This document shows, piece by piece, positions 1 through 9,915 of a stretch of DNA of 64,000 nucleotides. Every line of letters starts with the position of its first letter. Position 1 is the first letter of the stretch. The notes beneath the pieces are model-generated. The model made no database searches, was not told where the DNA came from, and was given only the letters and a program-made list of their open reading frames with translations. The DNA is from Salinicola endophyticus (GTDB lineage: Bacteria > Pseudomonadota > Gammaproteobacteria > Pseudomonadales > Halomonadaceae), in assembly GCF_040536835.1 (NCBI RefSeq), contig NZ_CP159578.1, forward strand, positions 1,736,001 to 1,800,000. The letters are read 5' to 3'. The position numbers and the translations under genes are program-made.

Positions 1-264
1 ACGATCGTGGCCGAGCATCCCGACGTGCGGCGCATGCTGGACGTGATGGGGTTCGCGCGCTACTTCACCCTGGTGGAGGCGCCACTCACCGAGCCAGCCG
101 AGCTCGCTGAGCTGCCCCACGTCGAGGCCGACGAGAAAGCGATTCAGCAGCGCATCCTCGAGGCTCATCGTATTCTCATGCATATGAGCGAGCACAACCG
201 GCACGAGTTCCAGCCGCTGATCGAGCTGCTCGAGTCCCAGCACGCCAAGGTGTCCCCGCACTGA
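1..264 (+). CDS. STAS-domain protein, C-terminal part (5' end outside window)
   Basis: The reading frame is open from the first base of the window, so the gene starts upstream and only about 87 residues are visible. The segment with VRRMLDVMGF followed by FTLVE resembles the last helix and strand of a STAS domain, as in anti-anti-sigma factors (SpoIIAA/HsbA type). A roughly 60-residue acidic, helical tail follows. The phosphorylatable serine of such proteins would lie in the missing part. Family assignment is by resemblance only; the partner anti-sigma factor is not in view. Confidence 0.5.
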   Translation, partial: TIVAEHPDVRRMLDVMGFARYFTLVEAPLTEPAELAELPHVEADEKAIQQRILEAHRILMHMSEHNRHEFQPLIELLESQHAKVSPH

Positions 265-521
265 CCCGATGAGCCCGCGATCGGGGCCGTGTCCGTCGCG
301 TGCGCCAGGGCCGGTGTCACTGGTCCGACAGGGGACGCCACCCATGTCTGTCTCTCTGCGCGTCCGCGACGCTGTCGTCGCGCGTGCGATCATCGGCCCT
401 GTCGTCCCGGCCGGGGCCTGGCGCTGACCGCGCCGCCTTCTTGTATCGTCATCATCCGTGTCAACGGCACCGCTGGCTGCTGGCCGTGTGTGTCTCATCC
501 GCTCGCAGCGAGGAGGAAATC

Positions 522-545
522 GTGTTGTCGAGGAGTCTAGCGTGA
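522..545 (+). promoter_or_regulatory. Possible 7-codon leader ORF coupled to the exporter start
   Basis: A GTG at 522 stands about 5 bases after a near-perfect Shine-Dalgarno (AGGAGG, 511-516). It opens a 7-codon reading frame (VLSRSLA) whose TGA at 543-545 overlaps the GTG start of the exporter gene at 542 (GTGA). The strongest ribosome site therefore serves the mini-frame, while the exporter has a second site (AGGAG, 531-535). This would fit translational coupling or a leader peptide. It could also be chance in a short stretch. Confidence 0.3.
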
Positions 546-1747
546 CGCCGCTGAGCGCGCGTCGTCTGGCGCTGCTGGTGGCCGCCAATACCGCATTGGC
601 GCCGCTGGCGATCGATGCCTATCTACCCGCCATGCCGGCGCTGGCGGCCTCCATCGGTGCCAGCGTGCATCATACCGAGCTGTCGCTGAGCGTGTTCCTG
701 CTCGGTTTTGCCCTGGGACAACTGGTGTGCGGGCCGCTATCCGATCGGTTCGGGCGCAAGCCGGTGCTGATGGCGGGGCTGACCGTCTTCCTGCTCGCGA
801 GTCTGGCGCTGACCCAGGTCGGCTCACTGGTCACGCTGTGGGGCTGGCGCTTCGTCCAGGCGCTCGGCGGGGGTGCCTGTGTGGTCAACTCCGCGGCGAT
901 CGTGCGCGACCGCTTCAGCGGGCGCGAGGCGGCCAAGGTGATGTCGACCATGGTGATGATCCTGATGATGGCGCCGCTGGTGGCGCCCGCCCTGGGCAGT
1001 GCGCTGTTGCACCTGGCCGACTGGTGGCTGATCTTTCTGTTTCTGGCGCTCTACGCGGCCTTCGTGCTGTGGCTGCTGGGACGCTTTCTGCCCGAAACCC
1101 ATGGGCGTGATCCCGACGCGCCCTCGATGGGGCAGATCCTGGGCAATTACCGCAGCGTGCTGCGTCATCGCGAGGCGATGGGCTACATCGGGGCGGTGTC
1201 GATGTCGTTCGCCGGCATGTTCGCCTTCATCACCGGTTCGCCCTATCTCTACATGGAGCACTATGGCCTCTCGACCACGCTCTATCCTTTCGTGTTCGGT
1301 GCCAACATCCTGATCATGGCCTCCTCCAGCCGGCTCAATATTCGCTTGCTCAAGCGCCGCACGCCGCAGCAGAACCTGCTGCTGGGGCTCGGCGTGCAGC
1401 TGAGTGCGGGTATCGGCCTGGTCGCGCTGGTCGCCTCGGGGCTGGACTCGATCTACAGCGTGGCGCCGCTGATGGTGGTCTTCGTCGGCATGCAGGGGTT
1501 GATCAGCCCCAACGCGATGTCATCGATGCTCGATCACTTTCCGCGCATGAGTGCCACCGCGACGGCGCTGCAGGGCTGTCTGCAGTTCACCTGCGGGGCG
1601 GTCGCGGGGGCGCTGGTCGGTGCCTTCGAACTGGCCAGCGCCTGGCCCACGGTGTTGACCATGCTGGGGGCGACCCTGCTGGGTAATATCGGTGTCCGCG
1701 TGCTGTCGGGCCCGGCACTCAAGCGCACCTCGTCGCCCGCCGCCTGA
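542..1747 (+). CDS. Bcr/CflA family multidrug efflux MFS transporter
   Basis: This is a 401-residue inner-membrane 12-TM permease of the DHA1 drug:H+ antiporter group (Bcr/CflA subfamily), which exports compounds such as bicyclomycin or chloramphenicol. Near residues 20-30 it has the family N-terminus with IDAYLPAMPALA (motif D1-like). The TM2-TM3 loop has motif A (GPLSDRFGRKPV), and regularly spaced hydrophobic segments follow. Start choice: GTG at 542 has AGGAG six bases upstream, and in-frame codons further upstream give an Arg-rich, non-family N-terminus. Substrate cannot be read from sequence. Confidence 0.85.
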   Translation: MTPLSARRLALLVAANTALAPLAIDAYLPAMPALAASIGASVHHTELSLSVFLLGFALGQLVCGPLSDRFGRKPVLMAGLTVFLLASLALTQVGSLVTLWGWRFVQALGGGACVVNSAAIVRDRFSGREAAKVMSTMVMILMMAPLVAPALGSALLHLADWWLIFLFLALYAAFVLWLLGRFLPETHGRDPDAPSMGQILGNYRSVLRHREAMGYIGAVSMSFAGMFAFITGSPYLYMEHYGLSTTLYPFVFGANILIMASSSRLNIRLLKRRTPQQNLLLGLGVQLSAGIGLVALVASGLDSIYSVAPLMVVFVGMQGLISPNAMSSMLDHFPRMSATATALQGCLQFTCGAVAGALVGAFELASAWPTVLTMLGATLLGNIGVRVLSGPALKRTSSPAA

Positions 1748-1911
1748 CAGTCAGGCAGCGCAGCACCTGCCACCATATGCACTCGCGCCGAAGCCTTCAT
1801 CATCCTTCTCCACGCCTGCCTCCGGTGCGTTCGGCTGCGCTCTCGCAGCCGATCTTACCCACCTTGGATGCTGTTTACTCAATACGTGCAAGCGGTTACG
1901 CGCCTTGACCC

Positions 1912-1930
1912 TTGTCATCCTGTTGTCATC
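1912..1930 (+). promoter_or_regulatory. Distal Pho box (PhoB site)
   Basis: Two TGTCAT repeats at 1913-1918 and 1924-1929 are exactly 11 bases apart, the spacing of the PhoB consensus. The intervening bases (CCTGT) are less A/T-rich than the consensus. It lies about 275 bases upstream of pstS, as an additional, distal site. Confidence 0.5.
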
Positions 1931-2089
1931 TTGGCTTGGCAGTGTGGGTGCCGCGACGGTTGCGGCCGGTAGCCGAGACCGCTCTCGAGACCATCGGCGA
2001 TCGCCAGCGGGCTGCGGTCGCGCGGTGGCTCTTTCGCACTCCTGACGCATCAGTTTCGTCGAATGTCACATTTCATGACGATGACAAGG

Positions 2090-2107
2090 CTGTCATAAAA
2101 GTGTCAC
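2090..2107 (+). promoter_or_regulatory. Proximal Pho box (PhoB site) of pstSCAB
   Basis: CTGTCATAAAAGTGTCAC matches the PhoB box CTGTCAT-A/T4-CTGTCAT closely: two half-sites with an 11-base period and an AAAA spacer, in the same direction as pstS. In PhoB promoters the box replaces the -35 region, and here a weak -10 candidate follows about 10 bases downstream. It predicts induction by phosphate starvation through PhoBR. Confidence 0.85.
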
Positions 2108-2202
2108 GCGTCTGACGTAACGTGGCGTCCTGAGAGTGCTGGCAACCTTCGCAACGTCGTTATCGCACACGCATCCATCCAAGGTGGAAACAGGATATCG
2201 CT

Positions 2203-3243
2203 ATGCTCAAACATGTCTTCGCTACGCTCGTTTCCGGGTCCCTGATCCTGGGCGCCGCTGCTGCCCAGGCCCAGGAAGCCATCACCGGCGCCGGTGCGAC
2301 CTTCCCGTATCCGGTCTACTCCCAGTGGGCGGATGCCTATCAGGACAAGTCCGGCGTTGGCCTCAACTATCAGGCCATCGGTTCCGGCGGCGGTATCCAG
2401 CAGATCACCGCCAAGACCGTGACCTTCGGTGCCAGCGATGCGCCGATGACCAAGGAAGAGCTGGACAAGAACGGTCTGCTGCAGTGGCCGATGGTCATGG
2501 GCGGTGTAGTCGCGGCATTCCACGTCGACGGCATCGACGGCGCGATCAATCTGGACGGCAAGACGCTGGCCGATATCTACCAGGGCAAGATCACCAGCTG
2601 GAACGATGAAGCCATCGCCAAGCTGAATCCGGACATGAAGCTGCCCGACACCAAGATCACCCCGGTCTATCGCGCCGAGGGGTCGGGTACCAACTTCCTG
2701 TTCACCCACTACCTGTCGCAGGTCAGCAAGGACTTCGCCAACACCGTGGGTGAGGGCAAGTCGGTGGCATGGCCGGCGGGTGTCGGTGCCAAGGCCAACG
2801 CAGGCGTCGCCAGCCAGATCGCCAACACCAATGGCGCCATCGGCTACGTCGAGTTCGCCTACGCCGCCCAGAACGACCTGCACCTGGTGCACCTGAAGAA
2901 CAAGGCCGGCAAGACCGTGGCACCGGACATGGATTCGTTCATGGCCGCTGCCGCCAATGCCGACTGGAAGAACGCCCCGGGCATGTACCTGGTGCTGACC
3001 AACCAGCCGGGTGACAACAGCTGGCCGATCACCGGTGCCTCTTTCATCCTGATGCACAAGAAAGTGCAGGATGTGGATGCCGCACGCCAGGCGCTCGAGT
3101 TCTTCGACTGGGCCTACAGCAACGGCGACGCGATGGCCAAGGAGCTCGACTACGTGCCGATGCCGAAGAACGTGGCCGACATGGTTCGTGAGAGCTGGAG
3201 CGAGATCAAGGGTCCGAACGGCGAAGCCGTCTGGAAGCAGTAA
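2203..3243 (+). CDS. pstS: Phosphate ABC transporter substrate-binding protein PstS
   Basis: This 346-residue protein is the periplasmic high-affinity phosphate-binding component of PstSCAB. It has a clear Sec signal peptide (about residues 1-24, ending AAAQAQ). The family start GAGATFPYPVYSQW follows, with phosphate-contacting segments including GSGGGI, and RAEGSGTNF near residue 160. Length and C-terminus match the family. It is first in the operon and preceded by Pho boxes. A 12-bp hairpin separates it from pstC, consistent with more binding protein than membrane components being made. Confidence 0.96.
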   Translation: MLKHVFATLVSGSLILGAAAAQAQEAITGAGATFPYPVYSQWADAYQDKSGVGLNYQAIGSGGGIQQITAKTVTFGASDAPMTKEELDKNGLLQWPMVMGGVVAAFHVDGIDGAINLDGKTLADIYQGKITSWNDEAIAKLNPDMKLPDTKITPVYRAEGSGTNFLFTHYLSQVSKDFANTVGEGKSVAWPAGVGAKANAGVASQIANTNGAIGYVEFAYAAQNDLHLVHLKNKAGKTVAPDMDSFMAAAANADWKNAPGMYLVLTNQPGDNSWPITGASFILMHKKVQDVDAARQALEFFDWAYSNGDAMAKELDYVPMPKNVADMVRESWSEIKGPNGEAVWKQ

Positions 3244-3255
3244 TCCCTTGAGTCC

Positions 3256-3296
3256 CGATCGCGACGGCGAGTGCTTCACCGCTCCCGTCGCGATCG
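3256..3296 (+). terminator. Hairpin between pstS and pstC (attenuator or mRNA stabiliser)
   Basis: CGATCGCGACGG at 3256-3267 is perfectly complementary to 3285-3296. Inner GAG/CTC pairing can extend the stem past a one-base bulge. No T-run follows, so it is probably a partial block to transcription or a 3'-end stabiliser for pstS mRNA rather than a full terminator. Confidence 0.6.
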
Positions 3297-3407
3297 TGTA
3301 TCGAACGATCGAATCTGCCATAAGCGCGTGAGTAACGAGCGCGTATGCAACGACACAGTACTGCCGCTACCTCCGGCGGCAGCGTGGCAAGCCGACGAGG
3401 AACTGAC

Positions 3408-4349
3408 ATGGCCACCCCCCAAGCGATTCAAACCGGCGGCGGTCTGGGCGGACTGAGCGAGGCCACCCGCAGGCGGCTTCAGCGCAAGGCACGCATCGAC
3501 GTGTGGTTCGAGCGCACGCTGTTTGCCTTCGCCTTCGCGGTGCTGCTGCTACTCGGGGCGATCATCGCCTCGCTGATCGCTTCCAGCTGGCCGGCGCTCG
3601 AGCGCTACGGCCTGGAGTTCTTCACCGAGAATCGCTGGGCGGCCAACGTCGAAGTGTTCGGCGCCTTGCCCGCCATCTACGGAACCCTGCTGACCTCCTT
3701 GATTGCGATCGTCATTGCGGTTCCCATCTCCTTCGGCATCGCCATCTTCCTGACCGAGCGCTGTCCGAACGTTCTGCGCCAGCCTCTCAGCACACTGATC
3801 GAGCTGCTGGCCGGTATTCCTTCGATCATCTACGGCATGTGGGGCATGGAAGTGCTGGCCCCGCTGCTGCGTACCTGGTTTCCTTCGGTATTTCCCGCCG
3901 GCACCGGCCTGGCCACGGCCGGCATCATTCTGGCGGTGATGATCATTCCGTTCATCACCGCGGTGAGCCGCGACGTCATCAATACGGTACCGGCGGTGAT
4001 GCGTGAATCCGCCTATGGCCTTGGTTGCACCACCTGGGAAGTCGCACGCCGGGTCATCCTGCCTTCGGTCAAGGGCGGCCTGGTGGGTGGCGTGGTACTC
4101 GGACTGGGGCGGGCCCTGGGCGAGACCATGGCGGTGACCTTCGTGATCGGCAACAACCTGTTCCTGAACACCACGCTCACCGGGCAGGGCACCTCGATCG
4201 CGGCCCTGATCGCCAACCAGTTCTCCGAGTCGGACGGCACTCAGCGCTCGGCGCTGCTGGCACTCGGCCTGATTCTGTTCTTGATCACCTTCGCCGTGCT
4301 GGCGTTTGCGCGCTACCTGCTGCGCAACAGCACCGGTCGCCACGCCTGA
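3408..4349 (+). CDS. pstC: Phosphate ABC transporter permease PstC
   Basis: This 313-residue inner-membrane permease is one of the two channel subunits. It has six predicted TM segments, and the EAA-like coupling loop for PstB is near residues 205-235 (SAYGLGCTTWEVARRVILP). ATG 3408 was chosen because GACGAGG lies 8 bases upstream and the N-terminus then matches the family. An earlier in-frame ATG at 3345 would add 21 unlikely residues. The protein has a short N-terminal Gly/Arg-rich extension before TM1. It lies in the pstSCAB operon. Confidence 0.95.
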   Translation: MATPQAIQTGGGLGGLSEATRRRLQRKARIDVWFERTLFAFAFAVLLLLGAIIASLIASSWPALERYGLEFFTENRWAANVEVFGALPAIYGTLLTSLIAIVIAVPISFGIAIFLTERCPNVLRQPLSTLIELLAGIPSIIYGMWGMEVLAPLLRTWFPSVFPAGTGLATAGIILAVMIIPFITAVSRDVINTVPAVMRESAYGLGCTTWEVARRVILPSVKGGLVGGVVLGLGRALGETMAVTFVIGNNLFLNTTLTGQGTSIAALIANQFSESDGTQRSALLALGLILFLITFAVLAFARYLLRNSTGRHA

Positions 4350-4367
4350 GCCGAGAGGAGAGAGACC

Positions 4368-5219
4368 ATGCAGACTCACACGACGCCGCTCTATCGCCGG
4401 CGCAAGCTGCTCAATCGACTGGTCATGGCCGCCTGTATCGGTGCCACCCTGATCGGATTCGTATTCCTGTTCGCGATTCTTCTGACGCTCGTGACCAAGG
4501 GCCTCAGCGCGATCTCGCCCTCGATCTTCATCGAGCGTACGCGCATGAACGGTGGTGGCCTGGGCAATGCGATCTGGGGGACCTTCGTGATGACCTCGCT
4601 GGCCACCATCCTGGGCACCGTGATCGGCGTGGCCGCGGGTACTTGGCTGGCGGAGTACGGCAACAAGGGCCTGCTGCCCAAGGTGATCCGCTTCATCAAC
4701 GATATCCTGCTGTCGGCACCCTCGATCATCATCGGTCTGTTCATCTACGCGGTGGTGGTGGTGCCCATGGGCAGCTTCTCCGCCTGGGCCGGGGTGCTGT
4801 CGCTCACGGTGATCATCGTGCCGGTGGTGATCCGTTCCACCGAAGACATGCTGCGTCTGATTCCCAACTCGCTGCGCGAGGCGGCGGCGGCGCTGGGTGC
4901 CCACCGCTGGTGGATCATCGTGCGTGTCTGCTACAGCGGTGCGCGTGCCGGCATTCTGACCGGTATCCTGCTCGGGTTCGCCCGTATCAGTGGCGAGACG
5001 GCACCACTGCTGTTCACCTCGCTGAACTCCAATCAGTGGAACTTCTTCAATCTCGACAGCGAGATGGCCAACCTGCCGATGACCATCTACCAGAACATGA
5101 CGATCAACGCTTTCATCCCCGACCTGGTGTCGCTGGCGTGGGGTGGGGCGCTGATCCTGACGGCCGCCATTCTGATCCTCAACATCGCGGCGCGTTACTT
5201 CTCGCGTCAACGCACCTGA
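4368..5219 (+). CDS. pstA: Phosphate ABC transporter permease PstA
   Basis: This is the 283-residue second channel subunit of the phosphate importer. It has about six TM segments and the coupling loop [19 protein letters not shown] near residues 168-186. The family motif [15 protein letters not shown] follows (about residues 206-220). A strong GAGAGGAGAGAG ribosome site precedes the ATG, 18 bases after the pstC stop. It is co-transcribed with pstC and pstB. Confidence 0.95.
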   Translation: MQTHTTPLYRRRKLLNRLVMAACIGATLIGFVFLFAILLTLVTKGLSAISPSIFIERTRMNGGGLGNAIWGTFVMTSLATILGTVIGVAAGTWLAEYGNKGLLPKVIRFINDILLSAPSIIIGLFIYAVVVVPMGSFSAWAGVLSLTVIIVPVVIRSTEDMLRLIPNSLREAAAALGAHRWWIIVRVCYSGARAGILTGILLGFARISGETAPLLFTSLNSNQWNFFNLDSEMANLPMTIYQNMTINAFIPDLVSLAWGGALILTAAILILNIAARYFSRQRT

Positions 5220-5238
5220 CTTTCGCCAAGAGACTGCC

Positions 5239-6063
5239 ATGACCGTCGATTTCAATCTCAACGCCAACCCGAACGCTGCCGAGGCGTCGAGCGCGCCCCA
5301 GGCACGGGCCGCGTCCAAGCTTCGCGTCAAGGACCTGAACCTCTACTACGGCCAGTTTCAGGCGCTCAAGGACATCACCATGGAGATCCCCGAGCGCCAG
5401 GTGACGGCGTTCATCGGGCCCTCCGGCTGTGGCAAGTCGACCCTGATCCGCTGCTTTAACCGCATCCATGATCTCTACGAGGGGATTCGTACCGAAGGGC
5501 AGATTCTGCTCGACAGCCACGATATCTACGGCTCCGGGGTCGACCTGAACCTGCTGCGTGCGCGCATCGGCATGGTATTCCAGAAGCCGACGCCGTTCCC
5601 GATGACGGTGTTCGACAACGTCGCCTTCGGGATTCGACTCTACGAGAAGCTCTCCCAGCGCGAGCTGGAGGAGAGGGTCGAGTGGGCGCTGCGCAAGGCC
5701 GCCCTGTGGGAGGAGGTCAAGGACAAGCTCAAGCAGAGCGGCCAGGCGCTCTCCGGCGGTCAGCAGCAGCGTCTGTGCATTGCTCGCACCATTGCGGTGA
5801 AGCCGGAAGTGATCCTGCTCGATGAGCCCACCTCGGCCCTCGACCCGATCTCCACCGGCTACATCGAGGATCTGATCAACGAGCTCAAGAAGGACTACAC
5901 GATCGTCATCGTGACCCACAACATGCAGCAGGCGGCGCGGATTTCCGACATTACCGCTTTCATGTATCTGGGCAGCCTGATCGAATGCGACGATACCACC
6001 AAGATCTTCACCCAGCCCAAGGAGAGCCGCACCGAGGACTACATCACCGGCCGCTACGGCTGA
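5239..6063 (+). CDS. pstB: Phosphate ABC transporter ATP-binding protein PstB
   Basis: This 274-residue ATPase powers PstCA. It has Walker [10 protein letters not shown] (about residues 55-63), the Q-loop near FQKPTPFPM, signature LSGGQQQRL, Walker [14 protein letters not shown], and the switch His in [12 protein letters not shown] roughly 27-residue low-complexity extension precedes the ATPase fold and is common in proteobacterial PstB. It is the last gene of the operon and a strong hairpin follows. The usual next gene phoU is absent here. Confidence 0.97.
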   Translation: MTVDFNLNANPNAAEASSAPQARAASKLRVKDLNLYYGQFQALKDITMEIPERQVTAFIGPSGCGKSTLIRCFNRIHDLYEGIRTEGQILLDSHDIYGSGVDLNLLRARIGMVFQKPTPFPMTVFDNVAFGIRLYEKLSQRELEERVEWALRKAALWEEVKDKLKQSGQALSGGQQQRLCIARTIAVKPEVILLDEPTSALDPISTGYIEDLINELKKDYTIVIVTHNMQQAARISDITAFMYLGSLIECDDTTKIFTQPKESRTEDYITGRYG

Positions 6064-6082
6064 ACCTCGCGGTCATGGCCTG

Positions 6083-6120
6083 GCGCCCCGGTCACCTGTG
6101 ACCGGGGCGCTGCCGTTTCT
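6083..6120 (+). terminator. Terminator of pstSCAB
   Basis: A perfect 12-bp stem, GCGCCCCGGTCA (6083-6094) against 6099-6110, with a four-base CCTG loop, is followed by TGCCGTTTCT. The T-tract is short, but position and stem strength support a rho-independent terminator. Confidence 0.75.
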
Positions 6121-6273
6121 GGATCGGCAGTTCGCCGTGCCCACCGATGCGTGGCAGCGATATTCGGGACCGACCGCGAGGTCTAACGCGAGAGTTGACC
6201 TGGGTCAGCGAACGCCCTACCGGTTCGTGGTAGTGTCTGGCGACACAGGACGTGCCACAAGGATGGGCTGACC

Positions 6274-7383
6274 ATGTCGCCAGGGCAGGAACCGGCGTTT
6301 CGCAACATACCCTTTCATCTGATGCTGACACTGGCATCGCTGACGATCATCGTGTCGGGCCTGCGGGCGGCCGAGGCGCTGATCATTCCGATCCTGCTGT
6401 CGATCTTCATTGCCGTGATCTGCGCCTCGCCGGTGCACTGGCTCTATCGCCGTGGCATGAACTCCTATGCAGCGGTGCTGATCACGCTGCTGATTCTGGG
6501 CGGGTTGCTGGCGCTGTTCGGCACCCTGCTGGGCAATAGTGTCGCCATGTTCATGGAGCGCTGGCCCCAGATGCAGCAGGAGCTGCAGGGGCACTATCTG
6601 AGTCTGCTCGAGTGGCTGGCGCACCAGGGGATGTCGGTCTCGCCGCGAGAGCTCTCCAGCATGATCGACGACTCCCAGGATCAGGGCTGGATCTCGGCCT
6701 TCCTGAGCGGGCTGGGGGTGGTGCTGTCGCAGAGTCTGGTGATCCTGTTGATGGTCAACTTCATGCTGTTCGAGACCCTCGATTTCCGCCAGAAGGTAGC
6801 GCGTGCCCTGGCCAATCCGGGGCCCAGCCTGGAGCGCTTCACCGAGTTCAGTTACAACCTCAAGCGCTATATGGCGGTCAAGACGGTGGTCAGCCTGATC
6901 ACTGGTGCCCTGGTGACACTGGCAGCTTGGCTGGTGGGGGTCGAGTTTGCCCTGCTGTGGGGCGCGCTGGCCTTCATTCTCAACTACATCCCCAACATCG
7001 GCTCGGTGATCGCGGCGGTGCCGCCGGTACTGCTGACCCTGTCGATGCCGGACGGTGGCATGGTCAAGGCGCTCACGCTCTCGGGTGCCTATCTGGCGAT
7101 CAACTTCGTGATCGGCAACCTGGTCGAACCGCGGGTCATGGGGCGAACCATGGGGCTATCGACGCTGGTGGCCTTTCTCTCGCTGGTGGTGTGGGGTTGG
7201 ATTCTAGGGCCGGTGGGCATGCTGCTCTCGGTGCCGCTGACGATGACGCTGAAGATCGCCCTGGACAGTCATCCCGAGACACGCTGGATCGCCAAGATGC
7301 TGGGACCCTCGGAGCGTCGCCAGCGGCGGCTGCGCAAGACCCAGCGGGCGCTGGATGAGCTCGAGGACGAGCTCGACTCGTGA
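6274..7383 (+). CDS. AI-2E family transporter (PerM/TqsA-like permease)
   Basis: This 369-residue inner-membrane protein is of the AI-2E family, whose members include the AI-2 exporter TqsA, PerM, and Na+/H+ antiporters of halophiles. About eight TM segments flank a central soluble helical region (residues ~90-150). The conserved signature near residues 225-245 (LWGALAFILNYIPNIGSVIAAVP) and the later GNLVEPRVMGRTMGLSTLV block are diagnostic. The C-terminus is charged and helical. Weak AGGA precedes ATG 6274. Substrate cannot be read from sequence; ion antiport is as plausible as signal export in this host. Confidence 0.85.
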   Translation: MSPGQEPAFRNIPFHLMLTLASLTIIVSGLRAAEALIIPILLSIFIAVICASPVHWLYRRGMNSYAAVLITLLILGGLLALFGTLLGNSVAMFMERWPQMQQELQGHYLSLLEWLAHQGMSVSPRELSSMIDDSQDQGWISAFLSGLGVVLSQSLVILLMVNFMLFETLDFRQKVARALANPGPSLERFTEFSYNLKRYMAVKTVVSLITGALVTLAAWLVGVEFALLWGALAFILNYIPNIGSVIAAVPPVLLTLSMPDGGMVKALTLSGAYLAINFVIGNLVEPRVMGRTMGLSTLVAFLSLVVWGWILGPVGMLLSVPLTMTLKIALDSHPETRWIAKMLGPSERRQRRLRKTQRALDELEDELDS

Positions 7384-7407
7384 GGCCAGACTCAAGATGC
7401 GGGCAAC

Positions 7408-7438
7408 AAAAAAGCCGCCCCGAAAGGGCGGCTTTTTA
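7408..7438. terminator. Bidirectional terminator between the AI-2E permease and trxA
   Basis: A run of A, then GCCGCCC (7414-7420), loop CGAAA, GGGCGGC (7426-7432) and TTTTTAT. A/T-tracts on both sides make it work for both converging genes. Confidence 0.93.
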
Positions 7439-7478
7439 TCGAGCGCTGCTGCTCTTGTCGAGCGCCACTGACTGGGGA

Positions 7479-7802
7479 TCAGCCGTTCTGCTCGATGAAC
7501 TGGGTCAGCTGTGACTTGGACTGCGCACCGACCAGCGAAGCGACCTTGGCGCCGGACTTGAACAGCATGACGGTGGGCACGCCGCGCACGCCGTGTTCGG
7601 AGGCGATCTCCGGGGCGTCGTCGACATTGACGCTGACGACCTTGATGTCGTCGGCCTTCTCATCGGCCACCTCATCGACGACCGGAGCCATCATCTTGCA
7701 CGGACCGCACCACGGCGCCCAGAACTTCAGCAGCACCGGCTTGTCGGACTTGAGTACTTCCTGCTCGAAATTCGCGGTGGTGACATCGACGTTGTTGGAC
7801 AT
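7479..7802 (-). CDS. trxA: Thioredoxin
   Basis: This 107-residue cytoplasmic dithiol-disulfide oxidoreductase is a single Trx fold with active site WCGPCK (about residues 32-37) and the cis-proline loop VRGVPTV near residue 75. AGGAG lies about 7 bases before the ATG. Length matches canonical Trx1. It sits between a bidirectional terminator and the divergent cysB, fitting its role as electron donor to PAPS reductase (cysH is nearby). Confidence 0.96.
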   Translation of the reverse strand: MSNNVDVTTANFEQEVLKSDKPVLLKFWAPWCGPCKMMAPVVDEVADEKADDIKVVSVNVDDAPEIASEHGVRGVPTVMLFKSGAKVASLVGAQSKSQLTQFIEQNG

Positions 7803-7993
7803 GCGGTAACTCCTGTAGACATTTGCGCTCGCGAAGAGAGCGTATGGGTGCGATGTTAGCCCTTGGCCAGGGTGCTGGCAAATCGCCGTGGTTATGACAA
7901 CGATAGCGCCAGGTTATTAAAACAGCAGTTTCTCATGCCCGAAAAACCGGTGAGATCGACGCTTCACCGCTCGTCACTTATAGCGTAAAGTAA

Positions 7994-9016
<1,023 letters not shown>

Positions 9017-9067
9017 GCGCCCAAAGGGCCAAGACTGACAGCGTACCCACGACTGAGAGCGTATATA

Positions 9068-9094
9068 GCACAAGCCCGCCATTCGGCGGGCTTT
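9068..9094. terminator. Bidirectional terminator between cysB and cysH
   Basis: GCCCGCC (9074-9080), loop ATTC, GGCGGGC (9085-9091), then TTTG on the plus side and CTTG on the minus side. The T-tracts are short, but it sits between converging genes. Confidence 0.8.
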
Positions 9095-9133
9095 GTCGTT
9101 CGGGGTAGGGGGGGCGACGGACGGCGCCGGCAC

Positions 9134-9754
9134 TCAATGCTGCAGGTGCAGCCCGCACTCACGCTTGTCTTCCACCTTGGTCGGGTCGAAGTAATCGAAG
9201 TTGTTGGGCAGGTCGTGTGCCTGCAGATATTGGTACATCTGCTTGGCGTTCCAGTGCAGCACCGGGGCTACCTTGAGCAGGCCATCGGCGTTACGCGACA
9301 GCGGCTGCATGCGCGAACGCTCCGGGGTGTCTTCGGCGCGCAGGGCGGTGAACCAGACGTCGGGCGCGGCTTCTGCCAGCGCGCGGCGGAAGGGTTCGAG
9401 CTTGACCTCTTCGGTGAAGGCGGCATGGCCGGGATCGTCGATGGTCGGCATCGGCCCTTCGAGCGACTCGCGGTGGGCGCGGGAGCGGCGCGGATGATAG
9501 ATGCTCAGGTTGAGATCGAGCAGGCGGGTCAGCTCTTCGGCGAAGCGATAAGTCGCTGGAGTGTTGTAGCCGCTGTCCATCCATACCACCGGGATATCGG
9601 GACGCACCCGGGTGACCAGATGCAGGATGACCGCCTCGAAGGGGCGAAAGTTGGTGGTGCAGATCGCGGTCTGATCCAGCCCCAGCGCGAATTCGGTGAT
9701 CGCCAGCGGGTCGTGGCCGATATCGCGGTTGAGGGCGTCGAGATCCAATGCCAT
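9134..9754 (-). CDS. cysH: Phosphoadenylyl-sulfate reductase CysH
   Basis: This 206-residue cytoplasmic enzyme reduces PAPS to sulfite with thioredoxin. The PP-loop type fold shows DSGYNTPATY (about residues 60-69). The catalytic cysteine is in the C-terminal ECGLH motif, with KRECGLHLQH ending the protein. The paired-cysteine iron-sulfur motifs of APS reductases are missing, so PAPS rather than APS is the expected substrate. AGGAG is 7 bases upstream of the ATG. It is somewhat short at the N-terminus compared with E. coli CysH. Regulation by the neighbouring CysB is expected. Confidence 0.92.
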   Translation of the reverse strand: MALDLDALNRDIGHDPLAITEFALGLDQTAICTTNFRPFEAVILHLVTRVRPDIPVVWMDSGYNTPATYRFAEELTRLLDLNLSIYHPRRSRAHRESLEGPMPTIDDPGHAAFTEEVKLEPFRRALAEAAPDVWFTALRAEDTPERSRMQPLSRNADGLLKVAPVLHWNAKQMYQYLQAHDLPNNFDYFDPTKVEDKRECGLHLQH

Positions 9755-9915
9755 GGCAAGCTCCTGGGCCGGCGGGCCGGTCGCTTGACCGGTCGCACAC
9801 GGGATAATGAAAGAGGTGAAACGGATGCTGGCACTCTAGCAACGTGGGTTTTGCGTTGACCAATACCGTTTGGTTAGAACGATATATAACGTTTTTGCCA
9901 CATGTGCATGTTCAT

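Larger units (their letters stand above)
1748..2202 (+). promoter_or_regulatory. pstS upstream regulatory region
   Basis: This 455-base stretch has no convincing gene; short reading frames in it show no family features. It contains two PhoB-type boxes (listed separately) about 177 bases apart. A weak TAACGT at 2118-2123, just after the promoter-proximal box, could act as a -10 element. It separates the exporter from the phosphate operon. Confidence 0.6.

Noticed and set aside
3549..5330. 593-codon minus-strand frame under pstC-pstA
   Set aside because: Arg/Gln/Asp-rich complement of GC-rich codons, antisense to well-identified pst genes.
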